Shown: positions 26,782 through 36,373 of the stretch, piece by piece
Position numbering within the stretch: position 1 is the stretch's first letter
Layout of the letters: each line of letters starts with the position of its first letter
Origin: Candidatus Polarisedimenticolaceae bacterium
GTDB lineage: Bacteria; Acidobacteriota; Polarisedimenticolia; Polarisedimenticolales; DASRJG01
Direction: 5' to 3'
Assembly (NCBI GenBank): GCA_036275915.1
Contig: DASUCV010000004.1
Coordinates: 575,238-639,237, forward strand
Length of the DNA: 64,000 nt
Translations under genes and position numbers: made by a program
Notes under the pieces: model-generated
The model's input: the letters and a program-made list of their open reading frames with translations, nothing else
Databases searched by the model: none
Told to the model about the DNA's origin: nothing

Positions 26782-27153
26782 TTGGCGTCGCCGGCTCCGT
26801 ACATCGGTCTCGCGGCCCACCTCCTCGTTTGCCTCACCCTCGGCATCGCGCTCATCGTCGCGGGGAAGCTCTTCCGCCACCGCGTCGCGATCAGCCGCCC
26901 GGCGAAGCACGCGACCTACGAATGCGGCGAGGAGCCGATCGGCCCCGCGTGGCGTAGCCAGCCGGTGGGCTTCTACCTCGTCGCCCTGATCTTCATCCTC
27001 TTCGACGCCGAGGCGGCGTTCCTCTTCCCGTGGGTCCTCGCCCTGCGGAAGACCGGTCCGGCGGCGTTCTGGGGGATGGTCGTCTTCCTCGCGGTCCTCT
27101 TCGTCGGTTGGCTCTACGCCTGGCGCAAGGGCGATCTGCACTGGGCGCGGTGA
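26782..27153 (+). CDS. nuoA: NADH-quinone oxidoreductase subunit A
   Basis: 123 residues from a TTG at 26782, chosen by the GGGGAGG six bases upstream. Three membrane helices flank the conserved loop [10 protein letters not shown], with the Cys of subunit A/ND3 that lies near the quinone tunnel, followed by the helix [19 protein letters not shown] that is a hallmark of the family. It is the first gene of an eleven-gene operon; its TGA shares a base with the nuoB ATG. Confidence 0.95.
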   Translation: MASPAPYIGLAAHLLVCLTLGIALIVAGKLFRHRVAISRPAKHATYECGEEPIGPAWRSQPVGFYLVALIFILFDAEAAFLFPWVLALRKTGPAAFWGMVVFLAVLFVGWLYAWRKGDLHWAR

Positions 27154-27686
27154 TGGGCGAAGAACGCCTCCCCGTGGTCGGTCAATCGCGAACGATCGAC
27201 GACATCGCCGAAGAGGTCGTCCGCTTCCCCGGCGGCGGCTTGGCGCTCCTCCGGTCCGACGCGCTCTTCCACTGGGCGCAGAAGTCGAGCCTGTGGCCGC
27301 TCACCTTCGGCCTCGCGTGCTGCGCGATCGAGTTCATGGCGACGTTCGCGGGCCGCTTCGACGCCGACCGGTTCGGGGTCATCCTGCGGCCGACGCCGCG
27401 CCAGGCCGACGTCCTGGTCATCGCCGGGACGGTGACGATCAAGATGGCGCCGCGCATCCGGACCCTGTACGACCAGATGGCACACCCGAAGTGGGTCATC
27501 TCGATGGGGAGCTGCGCGAACTCGGGCGACCACTACCGCAACGTCTATTCGGTCGTTCCGGGGGTCGATCACGTCATCCCGGTCGACGTCTACGTCGCCG
27601 GCTGCCCGCCGACCCCCGAGGCGTTCCTTGACGGCGTCTTCGCGCTGCAGAAGAAGATCATGGAGGGCGGCCGTGCCGGCGCCTGA
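27153..27686 (+). CDS. nuoB: NADH-quinone oxidoreductase subunit B
   Basis: 177 residues. It carries the ligands of the terminal [4Fe-4S] cluster N2: the adjacent pair in [10 protein letters not shown], one Cys in [10 protein letters not shown] and one in [10 protein letters not shown]. This cluster gives electrons to quinone at the junction of the peripheral and membrane arms. The ATG at 27153 overlaps the nuoA stop; a GTG directly before it in frame is a less likely start. Its 3' end overlaps nuoC by 14 bases. Confidence 0.97.
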   Translation: MGEERLPVVGQSRTIDDIAEEVVRFPGGGLALLRSDALFHWAQKSSLWPLTFGLACCAIEFMATFAGRFDADRFGVILRPTPRQADVLVIAGTVTIKMAPRIRTLYDQMAHPKWVISMGSCANSGDHYRNVYSVVPGVDHVIPVDVYVAGCPPTPEAFLDGVFALQKKIMEGGRAGA

Positions 27687-28110
27687 GGTCCTGGCCGCTC
27701 TCGCCGCGCGCTTCGGGGCGACCGCCGATCCGATGGGGGCCTCCGTCCCCGCGGCGTCGCTCCTGGAGACGCTCCGCACGCTCCGGGACACGCACGGCTA
27801 CCGCTACTACGTCGTCGGGAGCGCCATCGAGCGCGAGGCCGGGTTCGAGATCGTCCACGCGGTGCGCCGCCTCGAGCCGCTGGACACGATCTTCGTGCGC
27901 TCGACGGTGCCGAAAGATGCCCCCGCGATCGACTCGGCGGCGTTCGTCTACGCCGGCGCCGAGTGGCACGAGCGCGAGATCTTCGACCTCTTCGGGGTCG
28001 GCTTCCGCGCGCATCCCGATCTCCGCAGGATCCTCATGCCCGACGATTACGAGGGGCATCCGCTCCGGAAGGACTTCCCGATGGAGACGCCGTGGGGGTA
28101 CCGGAAGTGA
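27673..28110 (+). CDS. nuoC: NADH-quinone oxidoreductase subunit C
   Basis: 145 residues from a GTG at 27673, preceded by GGAGG inside nuoB. The 30-kDa subunit signature is clear: [26 protein letters not shown], then [13 protein letters not shown]. It docks against NuoD in the peripheral arm and has no cofactor. NuoC and NuoD are separate here, unlike the fused NuoCD of Escherichia coli. The stop overlaps the nuoD GTG. Confidence 0.95.
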   Translation: MPAPEVLAALAARFGATADPMGASVPAASLLETLRTLRDTHGYRYYVVGSAIEREAGFEIVHAVRRLEPLDTIFVRSTVPKDAPAIDSAAFVYAGAEWHEREIFDLFGVGFRAHPDLRRILMPDDYEGHPLRKDFPMETPWGYRK

Positions 28111-29258
28111 GCGAGGCACAGGTCGAGATCGTCGAGCGGGAGTTCGGCGAGCTGGCGCTCAACATGGGCCCGCAGCACCCGTCGACGCACGGGGTGCTGC
28201 GTCTCGTCCTCCATCTCTCCGGTGAGACGGTCTTGAAGGCGCAGCCGGTCATCGGCTACCTCCACCGCGGCGTCGAGAAGCTCTCGGAGCATCTGGCGTA
28301 CGACCAGTTGGCACCGGTCTACGAGCGCGACGACTACCTCTCGCCGACGGCGAACTCGAACGCGTACGTGCTCGCGGTCGAGAAGCTCGGAACGATCGAG
28401 GTGCCGCGGCGCGCGCGGTGGCTCCGGGCGCTCGCGTGCGAATGGCAGCGGGTCGCGAGCCACCTCGTGTGGCTCGGCACGCTGGGGCTCGACCTCGGCG
28501 GCGCGCTCGGCGGCGGCACGACCCTCTACATGTACTGCTTCCGGGAGCGGGAGAAGATCCTCGACTGGCTCGAGGCGCTCACCGGCACCCGGTTCCACAC
28601 GAACTTCAACATCGCGGGGGGCGTCCGCTACGACGTCGACGCCGAGACGATCGCGCGCTCCTCCGCCCTCGCGGACGGCATCGCGGCGGCGCTCCCGGAG
28701 CTCTGGGCGATGTCCGGCGGCAACCCGATCTTCCAAGAGCGGACGCGCGCGGTCGGGACGATCACGCGCGACCTCGCCCTCGGCGTCGGCGTCACCGGCC
28801 CGACGCTCCGAGCCTCGGGGATCGCGTTCGACGTCCGGACCGCCACGCCGTACGACGCCTACGGCGAGCTCCCCGTCGTCCCGGTGACGCGCACCGCCGG
28901 CGACGCCGAGGCGCGCTTCCAGGTTCGCTTCGACGAGATCCAGGCTTCGCTCGCGCTCGTGAAGCACATCGCGGAAGGCCTGCCCGCAGGACCGGTCTTC
29001 TCGCGGAAACCGATCAAGAACCCGAAGGCGACGAAGGTCCCGAAGGGCGAGGCGTACGCCGCCGTCGAGTCGCCGCGCGGCGAGCTGGGATTCCACATCG
29101 TCTCGGACGGCACCGCGAAGCCGTACCGGCTCAAGATCAATGCGCCGTCGTTCAAGAACCTCCAGGTCGTCCCGCACATCCTCCCGGGCGGCCTGCTCGC
29201 CGACGTCGTCGCGACGCTCGGCTCCCTCGATCCGGTCCTGGGAGACGTCGACCGGTGA
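28107..29258 (+). CDS. nuoD: NADH-quinone oxidoreductase subunit D
   Basis: 383 residues from a GTG overlapping the nuoC TGA. It has the 49-kDa subunit motifs MGPQHPSTHGVLRL near the N-terminus and GYLHRGVEK, and it ends in the GLLADVVATLGSLDPVLGDVDR type tail. Its His and Tyr residues help form the quinone-reduction site next to cluster N2. In a standard 14-subunit operon nuoE, nuoF and nuoG would follow here; instead nuoH begins at once, overlapping by 4 bases. Confidence 0.96.
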   Translation: MSEAQVEIVEREFGELALNMGPQHPSTHGVLRLVLHLSGETVLKAQPVIGYLHRGVEKLSEHLAYDQLAPVYERDDYLSPTANSNAYVLAVEKLGTIEVPRRARWLRALACEWQRVASHLVWLGTLGLDLGGALGGGTTLYMYCFREREKILDWLEALTGTRFHTNFNIAGGVRYDVDAETIARSSALADGIAAALPELWAMSGGNPIFQERTRAVGTITRDLALGVGVTGPTLRASGIAFDVRTATPYDAYGELPVVPVTRTAGDAEARFQVRFDEIQASLALVKHIAEGLPAGPVFSRKPIKNPKATKVPKGEAYAAVESPRGELGFHIVSDGTAKPYRLKINAPSFKNLQVVPHILPGGLLADVVATLGSLDPVLGDVDR

Positions 29259-30232
29259 GCGCGCTCTTCACCGGCTGGATCGGAGCGTTCGCCCTCTCGG
29301 CGCTCACGCTCGGCGCGGCGATGACGTTCGTCGCCTACATGACGTGGATCGAGCGGAAGGTCGCGGCGCGGATGCAGAACCGCATCGGGCCGTACGAGGT
29401 CGGCGTCCCCCACGGTTGGCTCCAGCCGCTGGCCGACGTCGCGAAGCTCCTCGTCAAGGAGGACATCACCCCGCGCGACGCCGACCGCGTCCTCTTCAAC
29501 CTGGGCCCGGTCCTCGTCGTGGTGCCCGCGTTGATCGGGTTCGCCTTCATCCCGCTCGCGCGCGGGCTCGCGATCGCCGATCACGCCTACTCGTTCCTCT
29601 TCTTCATCGCCTTCGCGTCGCTCACCCTGCTCGGCATCTTCGCGGCCGGGTGGTCATCCAACAACAAGTACGCGCTGCTCTCCGCGCTCCGCATGGCGGC
29701 GATGGCGGTCTCGTACGAGATCCCGCTCATCCTCTCGCTCCTGATCCCGGTCGTCCTCGCCGGCTCGTTCCGCCTCACGGACCTGGTCGAGGCGCAGCGC
29801 GGCCTGTGGTTCATCGCGTATCCGCTCGTCGGCCAGCTCGGCTTCCTGATCTTCCTCCTCTGCGCGCTCGCCGAGGGGAACAAGTCGCCGCTCGACATCC
29901 TCGAAGCGGAGTCCGAGCTGATCGCGGCGTACAACGTGGAGTATTCCGGGATCAAGTTCGCCCTCTTCTACGCGGGCGAGTACGCGCACACGCTCGCGAT
30001 CTCGGGCCTCGCGGCGACGGTCTTCCTGGGCGGTTACCTCGGGCCGTCGTTCCTGCCTGGGCCGGTCTGGCTGATCCTGAAGTGCCTCGCGCTCTTCCTC
30101 GTCATCCTCTGGATCCGCTGGAGCTTGATGCGCTTCCGGATCGATCAGGCGATCCGCCTCAACTGGATGGTCCTCCTCCCCGCGTCGCTCGTGAACCTCA
30201 TGATCGTCGCGTGGTGGGTGGCGGGCCGCTGA
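29255..30232 (+). CDS. nuoH: NADH-quinone oxidoreductase subunit H
   Basis: 325 residues, the length of the E. coli protein, with about eight membrane helices. Family motifs are WIERKVAARMQNRIGP and GWLQPLADVAKLLVKED in the first loop, and LAEGNKSPLDILEAESELIAAYNVEYSG, the conserved acidic loop of ND1. It links the quinone site to the proton-pumping arm. The GTG at 29255 overlaps the nuoD stop directly, with no room for nuoEFG. Confidence 0.97.
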   Translation: MSALFTGWIGAFALSALTLGAAMTFVAYMTWIERKVAARMQNRIGPYEVGVPHGWLQPLADVAKLLVKEDITPRDADRVLFNLGPVLVVVPALIGFAFIPLARGLAIADHAYSFLFFIAFASLTLLGIFAAGWSSNNKYALLSALRMAAMAVSYEIPLILSLLIPVVLAGSFRLTDLVEAQRGLWFIAYPLVGQLGFLIFLLCALAEGNKSPLDILEAESELIAAYNVEYSGIKFALFYAGEYAHTLAISGLAATVFLGGYLGPSFLPGPVWLILKCLALFLVILWIRWSLMRFRIDQAIRLNWMVLLPASLVNLMIVAWWVAGR

Positions 30233-30233
30233 G

Positions 30234-30785
30234 ATGGCGACCATCGGCACGATCGCCCTCGGCACGCTGCGCGCGATGGGATGGACGCTCCGGAACGTTT
30301 TCCGTCCGGCGACGACCGTCCCCTATCCCCGCCGCAAGCGCGCGATCCCGAAGACCTGGCGGGCCGGCAGCTTCGCGCTCACGTTCGATCCGGCGACCGG
30401 TGAGGAGAACTGCATCGGCTGCCGTCTCTGCGAGTACGCCTGCCCCTCCGAGATCATCGCGGTGACCCTGAGGAAGGGAGAGGCGCGCAAGAACGGCATC
30501 GGCGCCACCTACTGCGACAAGTTCACGCTCGACTACCAGGCGTGCATGCAGTGCGAGCTGTGCATCCAGGTCTGCCCGACCGACGCGATCGTCATGACCC
30601 GCGCGCTCGCTCCGGCGGCCCTCACGCGCGACGCGCTCTTCCTGAGCAAGGAACGCCTCATGGAGAACGGCCGCGCGCTCGTCGAGTCGCCGGATCTCAC
30701 CTCCTTCGCGACGGGGACGCGCCTGCGCGAATGGACCGACGTGACGCGAGGGCTCCCCAAGCCCGATCCGGATCCGGCCCCATGA
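30234..30785 (+). CDS. nuoI: NADH-quinone oxidoreductase subunit I
   Basis: 183 residues with two ferredoxin-type [4Fe-4S] motifs, CIGCRLCEYACP near residue 61 and CMQCELCIQVCP near residue 104, which hold clusters N6a and N6b. In this operon these are the most upstream clusters encoded, so an external donor would have to deliver electrons near this subunit. The ATG starts one base after the nuoH stop, and the gene overlaps nuoJ by 4 bases. Confidence 0.96.
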   Translation: MATIGTIALGTLRAMGWTLRNVFRPATTVPYPRRKRAIPKTWRAGSFALTFDPATGEENCIGCRLCEYACPSEIIAVTLRKGEARKNGIGATYCDKFTLDYQACMQCELCIQVCPTDAIVMTRALAPAALTRDALFLSKERLMENGRALVESPDLTSFATGTRLREWTDVTRGLPKPDPDPAP

Positions 30786-31258
30786 GGGACGCCGCCTTCT
30801 GGGCGCTCGCCGTCCTCGTGCTCGCGGGCGCCGCCGTCGTCGTGTCGGCGCGTAGCCTGTTCCGCGCGGCGTTCGCGCTCGCGGCCACGCTCCTCGCGAC
30901 GGCGGGGCTCTACGTCCTCCTCAGAGCGCCGCTCCTCGCGGCGATCCAGATCATCCTCTACACGGGCGGGATCCTCACGCTCACCGTCTTCGCGCTCGTC
31001 GTCGCCGGGGGCGAGTCCGGCCGACCGCGCTGGCGGCGCCCGTGGCCGGCGGCGGTCGCGGCGGTCGCGGTGTTCGCGGCGCTCGGACGCGTGGTCGCCG
31101 TGACGCCGACCCCTCCGCCCGGGCCGGGGCTCGAGAGCGGCGCCGAGATCGGCGCCTCGCTCTTCGGGGCCTACCTCGTTCCGTTCGAGCTGCTCTCGGT
31201 CCTCCTCCTCGGCGCGGTGTTCGGCGCGCTCCTCCTCGCGCGGAAGGACACCGCATGA
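30782..31258 (+). CDS. nuoJ: NADH-quinone oxidoreductase subunit J
   Basis: 158 residues with five predicted membrane helices. The ND6-type helix AIQIILYTGGILTLTVFALVV contains the conserved tyrosine and the glycine pair of the pi-bulge. The ATG overlaps the nuoI stop (ATGA), and its stop overlaps nuoK in the same way. The length is close to that of other bacterial NuoJ proteins. A Pro-rich loop (TPTPPPGPG) lies between helices 4 and 5. Confidence 0.93.
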   Translation: MRDAAFWALAVLVLAGAAVVVSARSLFRAAFALAATLLATAGLYVLLRAPLLAAIQIILYTGGILTLTVFALVVAGGESGRPRWRRPWPAAVAAVAVFAALGRVVAVTPTPPPGPGLESGAEIGASLFGAYLVPFELLSVLLLGAVFGALLLARKDTA

Positions 31259-31554
31259 CGCTCGCGAACCTGCTGCTCGTCGCCGCCGCGCTCTTCGCGA
31301 TCGGCCTCTTCGGCCTGCTCGCGCGGCGTCACGCGATCGGCGTCCTGCTGTCGATCGAGATCATGTTCAACGCGGTCAACCTCGCCATCGTCGCGATCGC
31401 GTGGTCGCGCGGCCTCCTCGAGGGGGTCGTGCTCGTCCTCTTCGGGATCGCGATCACCGTCGCCGAGGCCGCCGTGGGGCTCGCGCTCGTGCTCCTCGCG
31501 ACCCGGGTGCGACGCACCGCCGTCCTGGACGATCTTTCGGATCTTTCGGGATGA
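31255..31554 (+). CDS. nuoK: NADH-quinone oxidoreductase subunit K
   Basis: 99 residues and three membrane helices. It has the ND4L signature LLSIEIMFNAVNLA with the membrane glutamate, and FGIAITVAEAAVGLAL with the second conserved glutamate; both take part in proton transfer. It overlaps the genes on both sides by 4 bases (ATGA). Confidence 0.95.
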   Translation: MTLANLLLVAAALFAIGLFGLLARRHAIGVLLSIEIMFNAVNLAIVAIAWSRGLLEGVVLVLFGIAITVAEAAVGLALVLLATRVRRTAVLDDLSDLSG

Positions 31555-33404
31555 TCCTCGGCGCCGTCGTCCTCGCCGGTCCTCTCGCCGCCCTCGCGGC
31601 GATCGGCCTCCTTCCGCCCTTGAGACGCAGCGGACTCCCGGCGGCGATCGTCTCGATCGCCGGGATCGCGCTCTCGCTCGCTGCGGCGGCCGTTCAGGCC
31701 GCGCCGTTTCTTCGCGACGGAGCGTCGCCCGCGGCGCTCGACTTCGTCTGGGCGCCTCTCGCGTCGGCCCCCGCGATCCGCTTCGGCCTCCTCGTCGACG
31801 GCCTCTCCGCGTCGATGGCGGTGCTCGTCTCGCTCGTCGCGCTCCTCGTGCAGATCTACTCGCTCGCCTACATGGCCGGCGAGCCGCGGCCGTCCCTGGG
31901 GCGCTACTACGCCTACCACTCGCTCTTCGCCTTCGCGATGCTCGGTCTCGTCCTCTCCCACAACCTGCTCCAGACCTACGGCTTCTGGGAGCTGGTCGGT
32001 CTCGGCTCGTATCTCCTGATCGGCTTCTGGTTCGAGCGCCCCGCGGCGGCGCGGGCGGCGCAGAAAGCGTTCTGGACGACACGCCTCGGCGACGTCGGGT
32101 TCGCGCTCGGGATCGTGATCCTCTGGGGCGCGTCGGGCACGTTCACCTTCTCCGACCTCTTCGCGAAAGCCGGCGACGGCAGCCTGGCGGGACTGCCGCT
32201 CGTCCTCGGCCTGACCGGGGTCTACCTCGGGGCGATGGGAAAGAGCGCGCAGGTCCCGTTCCACATCTGGCTGCCCGACGCGATGGAAGGGCCGACGCCG
32301 GTCTCCGCTCTGATCCACGCGGCGACGATGGTCGCGGCCGGCGTCTTCCTCATGGTCCGGATCGCGCCGCTCCTCCCGCACGCGCCGGCCCTGACCGAAG
32401 CGGTCTTCGCGATCGGCGTCCTCACGGCGTTCCTCGCCGCCTCGATGGCGCTCGTCGAGCGCGACATCAAGCGCATCCTCGCCTTCTCCACGGTGAGCCA
32501 GCTCGGATTCATGATGGCCGCGGTCGGCGCGGGATCGGCCTCGGCGGCCTACTTCCACCTCGCGACGCACGCCTTCTTCAAGGCGCTCCTCTTCCTGACC
32601 GCGGGATCGCTCATCCACGCGGTCCACACGAACGACATCTTCAAGATGGGCCGCCTCGCGCGCACGATGCCCCTGACCTCGATCTGCTTCGCGATCGGCG
32701 GCCTCGCCCTCGCGGGGATCGTGCCGACGTCCGGCTTCTTCTCGAAGGACGAGATCCTTGCCGCGGTCCTGGCGGGCGGCCACCCGGTCGGCTTCGCGAT
32801 CCTGGTCGGCGTCGCCGGGATGACGGCGTTCTACATCGCGCGCGCGTTCTTCGTCGCGATCCTGGGGAGCGGTCAACCGGAAGGTCATCCTCACGAGTCG
32901 CCGGGCACGATGACGATGCCGATGCTCGTCCTCGCCGGCTTGGCGCTCGCGGGGGGTGCGCTGGCACCGGTCGTGCCGCGCCTCACCGCGGCGACGCTCG
33001 GCGCCCTGCCCGCGGAGACCGAGGGCGCTCCGTTCTTCGTGCCGGTCCTCGGGACGAGCGCCGCGCTCGTCGGCCTCGCGGTCGCGTGGGCGGGTTACGT
33101 CAAGAAGAGCTTCGACGTCGAGGCGCTCCGCCGCGCCGCGGGACCGGTCACGACCCTCCTCGAGCGCCGCTACTACATCGACGACCTCTTCGAGGCGGTC
33201 TACCGCCGCGTCTACCTCGGCATCTCCGCCGCCGTCGGTTGGACCGACCGCTACCTCGTCGACGGCGTCGTCAACGCGGTGACCTGGGGGACGTGGAGCC
33301 TCGCCGGCCGCCTGCGCGTGCTCCAGAGCGGCCGCGTCCAGGACGCGCTCTACTTCGTCGCAGGGGGGCTCGTCCTCCTCGCGGTGCTGGCGTGGGCGCG
33401 ATGA
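31551..33404 (+). CDS. nuoL: NADH-quinone oxidoreductase subunit L
   Basis: 617 residues, full length for the antiporter-like ND5 subunit. Recognisable segments are YGFWELVGLGSYLLIGFW with the key glutamate, KSAQVPFHIWLPDAMEGPTPVSALIHAATMV with the pumping lysine and histidines, and KRILAFSTVSQLG. A long C-terminal region follows, as needed for the lateral helix along the membrane arm. It overlaps nuoK and nuoM by 4 bases each. Confidence 0.96.
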   Translation: MILGAVVLAGPLAALAAIGLLPPLRRSGLPAAIVSIAGIALSLAAAAVQAAPFLRDGASPAALDFVWAPLASAPAIRFGLLVDGLSASMAVLVSLVALLVQIYSLAYMAGEPRPSLGRYYAYHSLFAFAMLGLVLSHNLLQTYGFWELVGLGSYLLIGFWFERPAAARAAQKAFWTTRLGDVGFALGIVILWGASGTFTFSDLFAKAGDGSLAGLPLVLGLTGVYLGAMGKSAQVPFHIWLPDAMEGPTPVSALIHAATMVAAGVFLMVRIAPLLPHAPALTEAVFAIGVLTAFLAASMALVERDIKRILAFSTVSQLGFMMAAVGAGSASAAYFHLATHAFFKALLFLTAGSLIHAVHTNDIFKMGRLARTMPLTSICFAIGGLALAGIVPTSGFFSKDEILAAVLAGGHPVGFAILVGVAGMTAFYIARAFFVAILGSGQPEGHPHESPGTMTMPMLVLAGLALAGGALAPVVPRLTAATLGALPAETEGAPFFVPVLGTSAALVGLAVAWAGYVKKSFDVEALRRAAGPVTTLLERRYYIDDLFEAVYRRVYLGISAAVGWTDRYLVDGVVNAVTWGTWSLAGRLRVLQSGRVQDALYFVAGGLVLLAVLAWAR

Positions 33405-34921
33405 GCGGCCATCTCCTCTCGCTGACCCTCGCGGGGCCGTTCGTCGCGGCGGTCGTCGTCTTCCTCTTGCCGCAGTCCGCCCGCCTCGCGATCCGCCTCG
33501 CGTCGCTTGCCGGGGCGCTCGTGCCGGCCGCGACCTCGGCCGTGATCCTCTCGCGCTACGACGTGGCGCGCGGGGGGTTCCAGCTCGAGGAGCACCTGCC
33601 GCTCATCCCGCGCCTCGGCGTCTCGTGGCATCTCGGCGCCGATGGGATCGCGGTCGCGCTCCTCGTCCTCACCGCGCTCATCCACGTCACGTCGGTCTGC
33701 ACCTCGTGGAGCCTGAAGTCGCGCGAGAAGGAGTTCTTCCTCTTCGTCGCGCTTCTCGTCACCGGCGTCTACGGCGTTTTCGTCTCGCTCGACCTGTTCC
33801 TCTTCTTCCTCTTCTACGAGCTCGCCGTGCTCCCGATGTATGTGCTCATCGGCATCTGGGGCTCGTCGATGGACGTGCCGGGGCGGGGTCCGTTCGGCGG
33901 CCTCTTCAAGAAGGTCGGCGTCGGGCTCAAGGAATACGGTGCGATGAAGCTGACCCTCTACCTCCTCGCCGGGTCGGCGTTCATCCTGGTCGGGATCTTC
34001 GTCCTGTGGGTCCAGGGTGGGAGCACGTTCGATTACGTCGCGCTCTCGCGCGTCACCTTCGCCGGCGCTTCGGGCCGCACCCTCTTCCTTCTTTTCTACG
34101 TCGGCTTCGGTGTCCTGGCGGGGATCTGGCCGTTCCACACCTGGTCGCCGGACGGCCATGCCGCGGCGCCGGCCGCGGGCTCGATGATGCACGCCGGCGT
34201 GCTCATGAAGCTCGGCGCCTACGGCGTCCTCCGCGTGGGCTTCGGGCTCCTCCCCGCGGCCGCCGCCGATCTCGCGTGGCTCGTCGGCCTCGTCGCCGTG
34301 ATCAACATCGTGTACGGCGCGCTCGGGGCCGGCTGGCAGAAGGACATCAAGTACCTGATCGCCTACTCGTCGGTCTCGCACATGGGAGTCGTCATGCTCG
34401 GCATGGCCACGCTCAACGCGGCGGGGATCACGGGCTCGGTCTACCAGATGGTCGCCCACGGGATCATGACGGCGCTCTTCTTCACGCTCGTCAACCTCGT
34501 CTACGACATCTCGCACCTCCGCGACATGACGAGGATGGGCGGGTTCGCCCACGCGATGCCGGCGCTCGCGACCTTCTTCGTGATCGCGGGGCTGTCCTCG
34601 CTCGGCCTTCCAGGGCTCGCGGGGTTCGTCGCCGAGCTCCTCGTCTTCCTCGGCGCCTGGACCTCCGCGCACCCCTGGTGGCTCGTCCCCGGCGTGCTCG
34701 GCGCGTTCATCACCGCGCTCTACGTCCTTCGCGCGGTGCGCACGATCTTCCTGGGCCAGGCCCCGCCCGCGGACCTGCACCTCCGCGACGCGCGCGGAGC
34801 GGAGTGGGCGACCTGCCTCCTCCTCGGAGGCGCTCTCGTCGTCCTCGGCGTGTGGCCGAAGCTCCTCCTCGATCCGATCGGTGCCGGCGTCGGCGAGCTC
34901 CTGACCCGGCTGGGGCGCTGA
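33401..34921 (+). CDS. nuoM: NADH-quinone oxidoreductase subunit M
   Basis: 506 residues, the usual ND4 length. Family features include FFLFYELAVLPMYVLIGIWG, WPFHTWSPDGHAAAPAAGSMMHAGVLMKLG and KYLIAYSSVSHMGVVMLG. It forms one of three antiporter-like proton channels. The ATG overlaps the nuoL stop (ATGA), and nuoN begins one base after its TGA. Confidence 0.96.
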   Translation: MSGHLLSLTLAGPFVAAVVVFLLPQSARLAIRLASLAGALVPAATSAVILSRYDVARGGFQLEEHLPLIPRLGVSWHLGADGIAVALLVLTALIHVTSVCTSWSLKSREKEFFLFVALLVTGVYGVFVSLDLFLFFLFYELAVLPMYVLIGIWGSSMDVPGRGPFGGLFKKVGVGLKEYGAMKLTLYLLAGSAFILVGIFVLWVQGGSTFDYVALSRVTFAGASGRTLFLLFYVGFGVLAGIWPFHTWSPDGHAAAPAAGSMMHAGVLMKLGAYGVLRVGFGLLPAAAADLAWLVGLVAVINIVYGALGAGWQKDIKYLIAYSSVSHMGVVMLGMATLNAAGITGSVYQMVAHGIMTALFFTLVNLVYDISHLRDMTRMGGFAHAMPALATFFVIAGLSSLGLPGLAGFVAELLVFLGAWTSAHPWWLVPGVLGAFITALYVLRAVRTIFLGQAPPADLHLRDARGAEWATCLLLGGALVVLGVWPKLLLDPIGAGVGELLTRLGR

Positions 34922-34922
34922 G

Positions 34923-36350
34923 ATGGGTTTTCAAGCGGCGGCGCTCGAGATCCTCGTCCTCGCGGTCGCGGGGCTCGTCCTCCTGTGGGACCTCGCGTCT
35001 CCCGGCGGCCGCGCACGGGGAAACGGTCCTTACGTCCTCGCGTGCGTCGGCCTCGGCGCCCTCTTCGTCGCTTCGTTTTTTGTCACGGCCCCGGCTTCGC
35101 TCACCGACGCCTTCGTGCTCGACGGCTTCGCGCTCTACGTGAAGCGGATCCTGCTCGCATCGGCGCTCTTGGCGATCGTCGGTATGGGGCCTTACCTCAA
35201 GGCCCGCGGCTCGGGCGGCCGTTCGGCCGAGGCGATCGTCCTCTTGCTCTTCTCGACGGTCGGCGCGATGGCGCTCGTCTCCGCGCGCGAGCTCCTCACA
35301 CTCTTCGTCGCGTTCGAGCTGGTGTCGCTTCCCCTCTACGTCCTCACGGCGCTCGAGAAGGAGCGACGCTCCTCGCCCGAGGGGGCGCTCAAGGTCTTCC
35401 TCTTCGGGAGCGTCAGCTCCGCGATCCTCCTCCTCGGGATCGGCTTCCTCTTCGCCGCGACCGGAACGACCTTCTGGATGCAGGTGGCCGCGTGGCCGCA
35501 CGACCGGCTCGTGGGATTGGGCGCCGCGCTCGTCCTCGTCGGCTTCGGGTTCAAGATCGCGATCTTCCCGTTCTCGCTCTGGGTGCCCGACACCTACCAA
35601 GCGGCTCCCGCTCCGGTCGTCGCCTTCCTGTCCGTGGCGCCGAAGGCGGCCGCGGTCGCGGCGCTCTTCCGGCTCGTCTTCGAGCTGTTCGGGCCTGCGG
35701 GCGTCGGGATCAAGAGCTGGCTCGTCCTCCTCTCCGCGATCACGATGACGGTGGGAAATCTTCTCGCGCTCCGGCAGCAAGACCTCAAGCGCCTCCTCGC
35801 CTTCTCCGGCATCGCGCAGATCGGCTACGTGCTCGCGGCGCTCGCGGCGGGCACGCCGATGGCGGCGGGCTTGGCACTCTTCTACTTCGTCGCCTACCTC
35901 GTCTCGAACGCGGGCGCGTTCCTCGTCGTCGCGGCGCTCGAGACCGCGGGCGAGGCGCCGACGCTCCACGGTGCCAGGCGTCTCGTGCGCAGGAGCCCGG
36001 CGCTGGCGGCGTCGATGCTGGTCTTCCTGTTGTCGCTCGGAGGGATCCCGTTCGTGCTCGGCTTCTGGGGGAAGATGTACGTCTTCCTCGCAGCCGCGCA
36101 GGCCGGCCTTTACGGGCTCGTCTTCCTCGGCGCCGTGCTCGCGGTCGTCGCTCTCTTCTACTACCTGTCGGTGGCCCGTCTCATGTTCATGTCGACCGAC
36201 GACGGACCCGACGTCCCGGTCGCCGCCCCGCTCCTGGCGGCGATCGTCGTGTGCGCGCTCGTGGCGGGGATCGGCGGGCTATTGCCGCAGAGACTGGTCA
36301 ATTCTGCATTGTCGGCGGCAGAAACGATCACGGTTCCGTCATCCCGCTGA
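34923..36350 (+). CDS. nuoN: NADH-quinone oxidoreductase subunit N
   Basis: 475 residues with about 14 membrane helices. ND2-type motifs include FELVSLPLYVLTALEK, FPFSLWVPDTYQAAPAPVVAFLS and KRLLAFSGIAQIGYVLAA, each with the charged residues used in proton pumping. It is the last gene of the eleven-gene operon. A small GC hairpin with a T-rich loop lies just after it at 36359-36373. No maturation factor or nuoEFG gene follows. Confidence 0.96.
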   Translation: MGFQAAALEILVLAVAGLVLLWDLASPGGRARGNGPYVLACVGLGALFVASFFVTAPASLTDAFVLDGFALYVKRILLASALLAIVGMGPYLKARGSGGRSAEAIVLLLFSTVGAMALVSARELLTLFVAFELVSLPLYVLTALEKERRSSPEGALKVFLFGSVSSAILLLGIGFLFAATGTTFWMQVAAWPHDRLVGLGAALVLVGFGFKIAIFPFSLWVPDTYQAAPAPVVAFLSVAPKAAAVAALFRLVFELFGPAGVGIKSWLVLLSAITMTVGNLLALRQQDLKRLLAFSGIAQIGYVLAALAAGTPMAAGLALFYFVAYLVSNAGAFLVVAALETAGEAPTLHGARRLVRRSPALAASMLVFLLSLGGIPFVLGFWGKMYVFLAAAQAGLYGLVFLGAVLAVVALFYYLSVARLMFMSTDDGPDVPVAAPLLAAIVVCALVAGIGGLLPQRLVNSALSAAETITVPSSR

Positions 36351-36358
36351 CTATTCGC

Positions 36359-36373
36359 CGCACTTTTCGTGCG
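36359..36373 (+). terminator. Weak hairpin after the nuo operon
   Basis: CGCAC and GTGCG form a 5-base stem with the loop TTTTC, 9 bases after the nuoN stop. There is no U-run behind it, so intrinsic termination is uncertain. It is the only candidate in the 115 bases between nuoN and the next gene. Confidence 0.25.

Noticed and set aside
26782-36350. A hidden nuoE, nuoF or nuoG in or next to the operon
   Set aside because: All junctions are overlaps or 1-base gaps, and no flavin, NADH or extra Fe-S subunit is encoded in the window around it.
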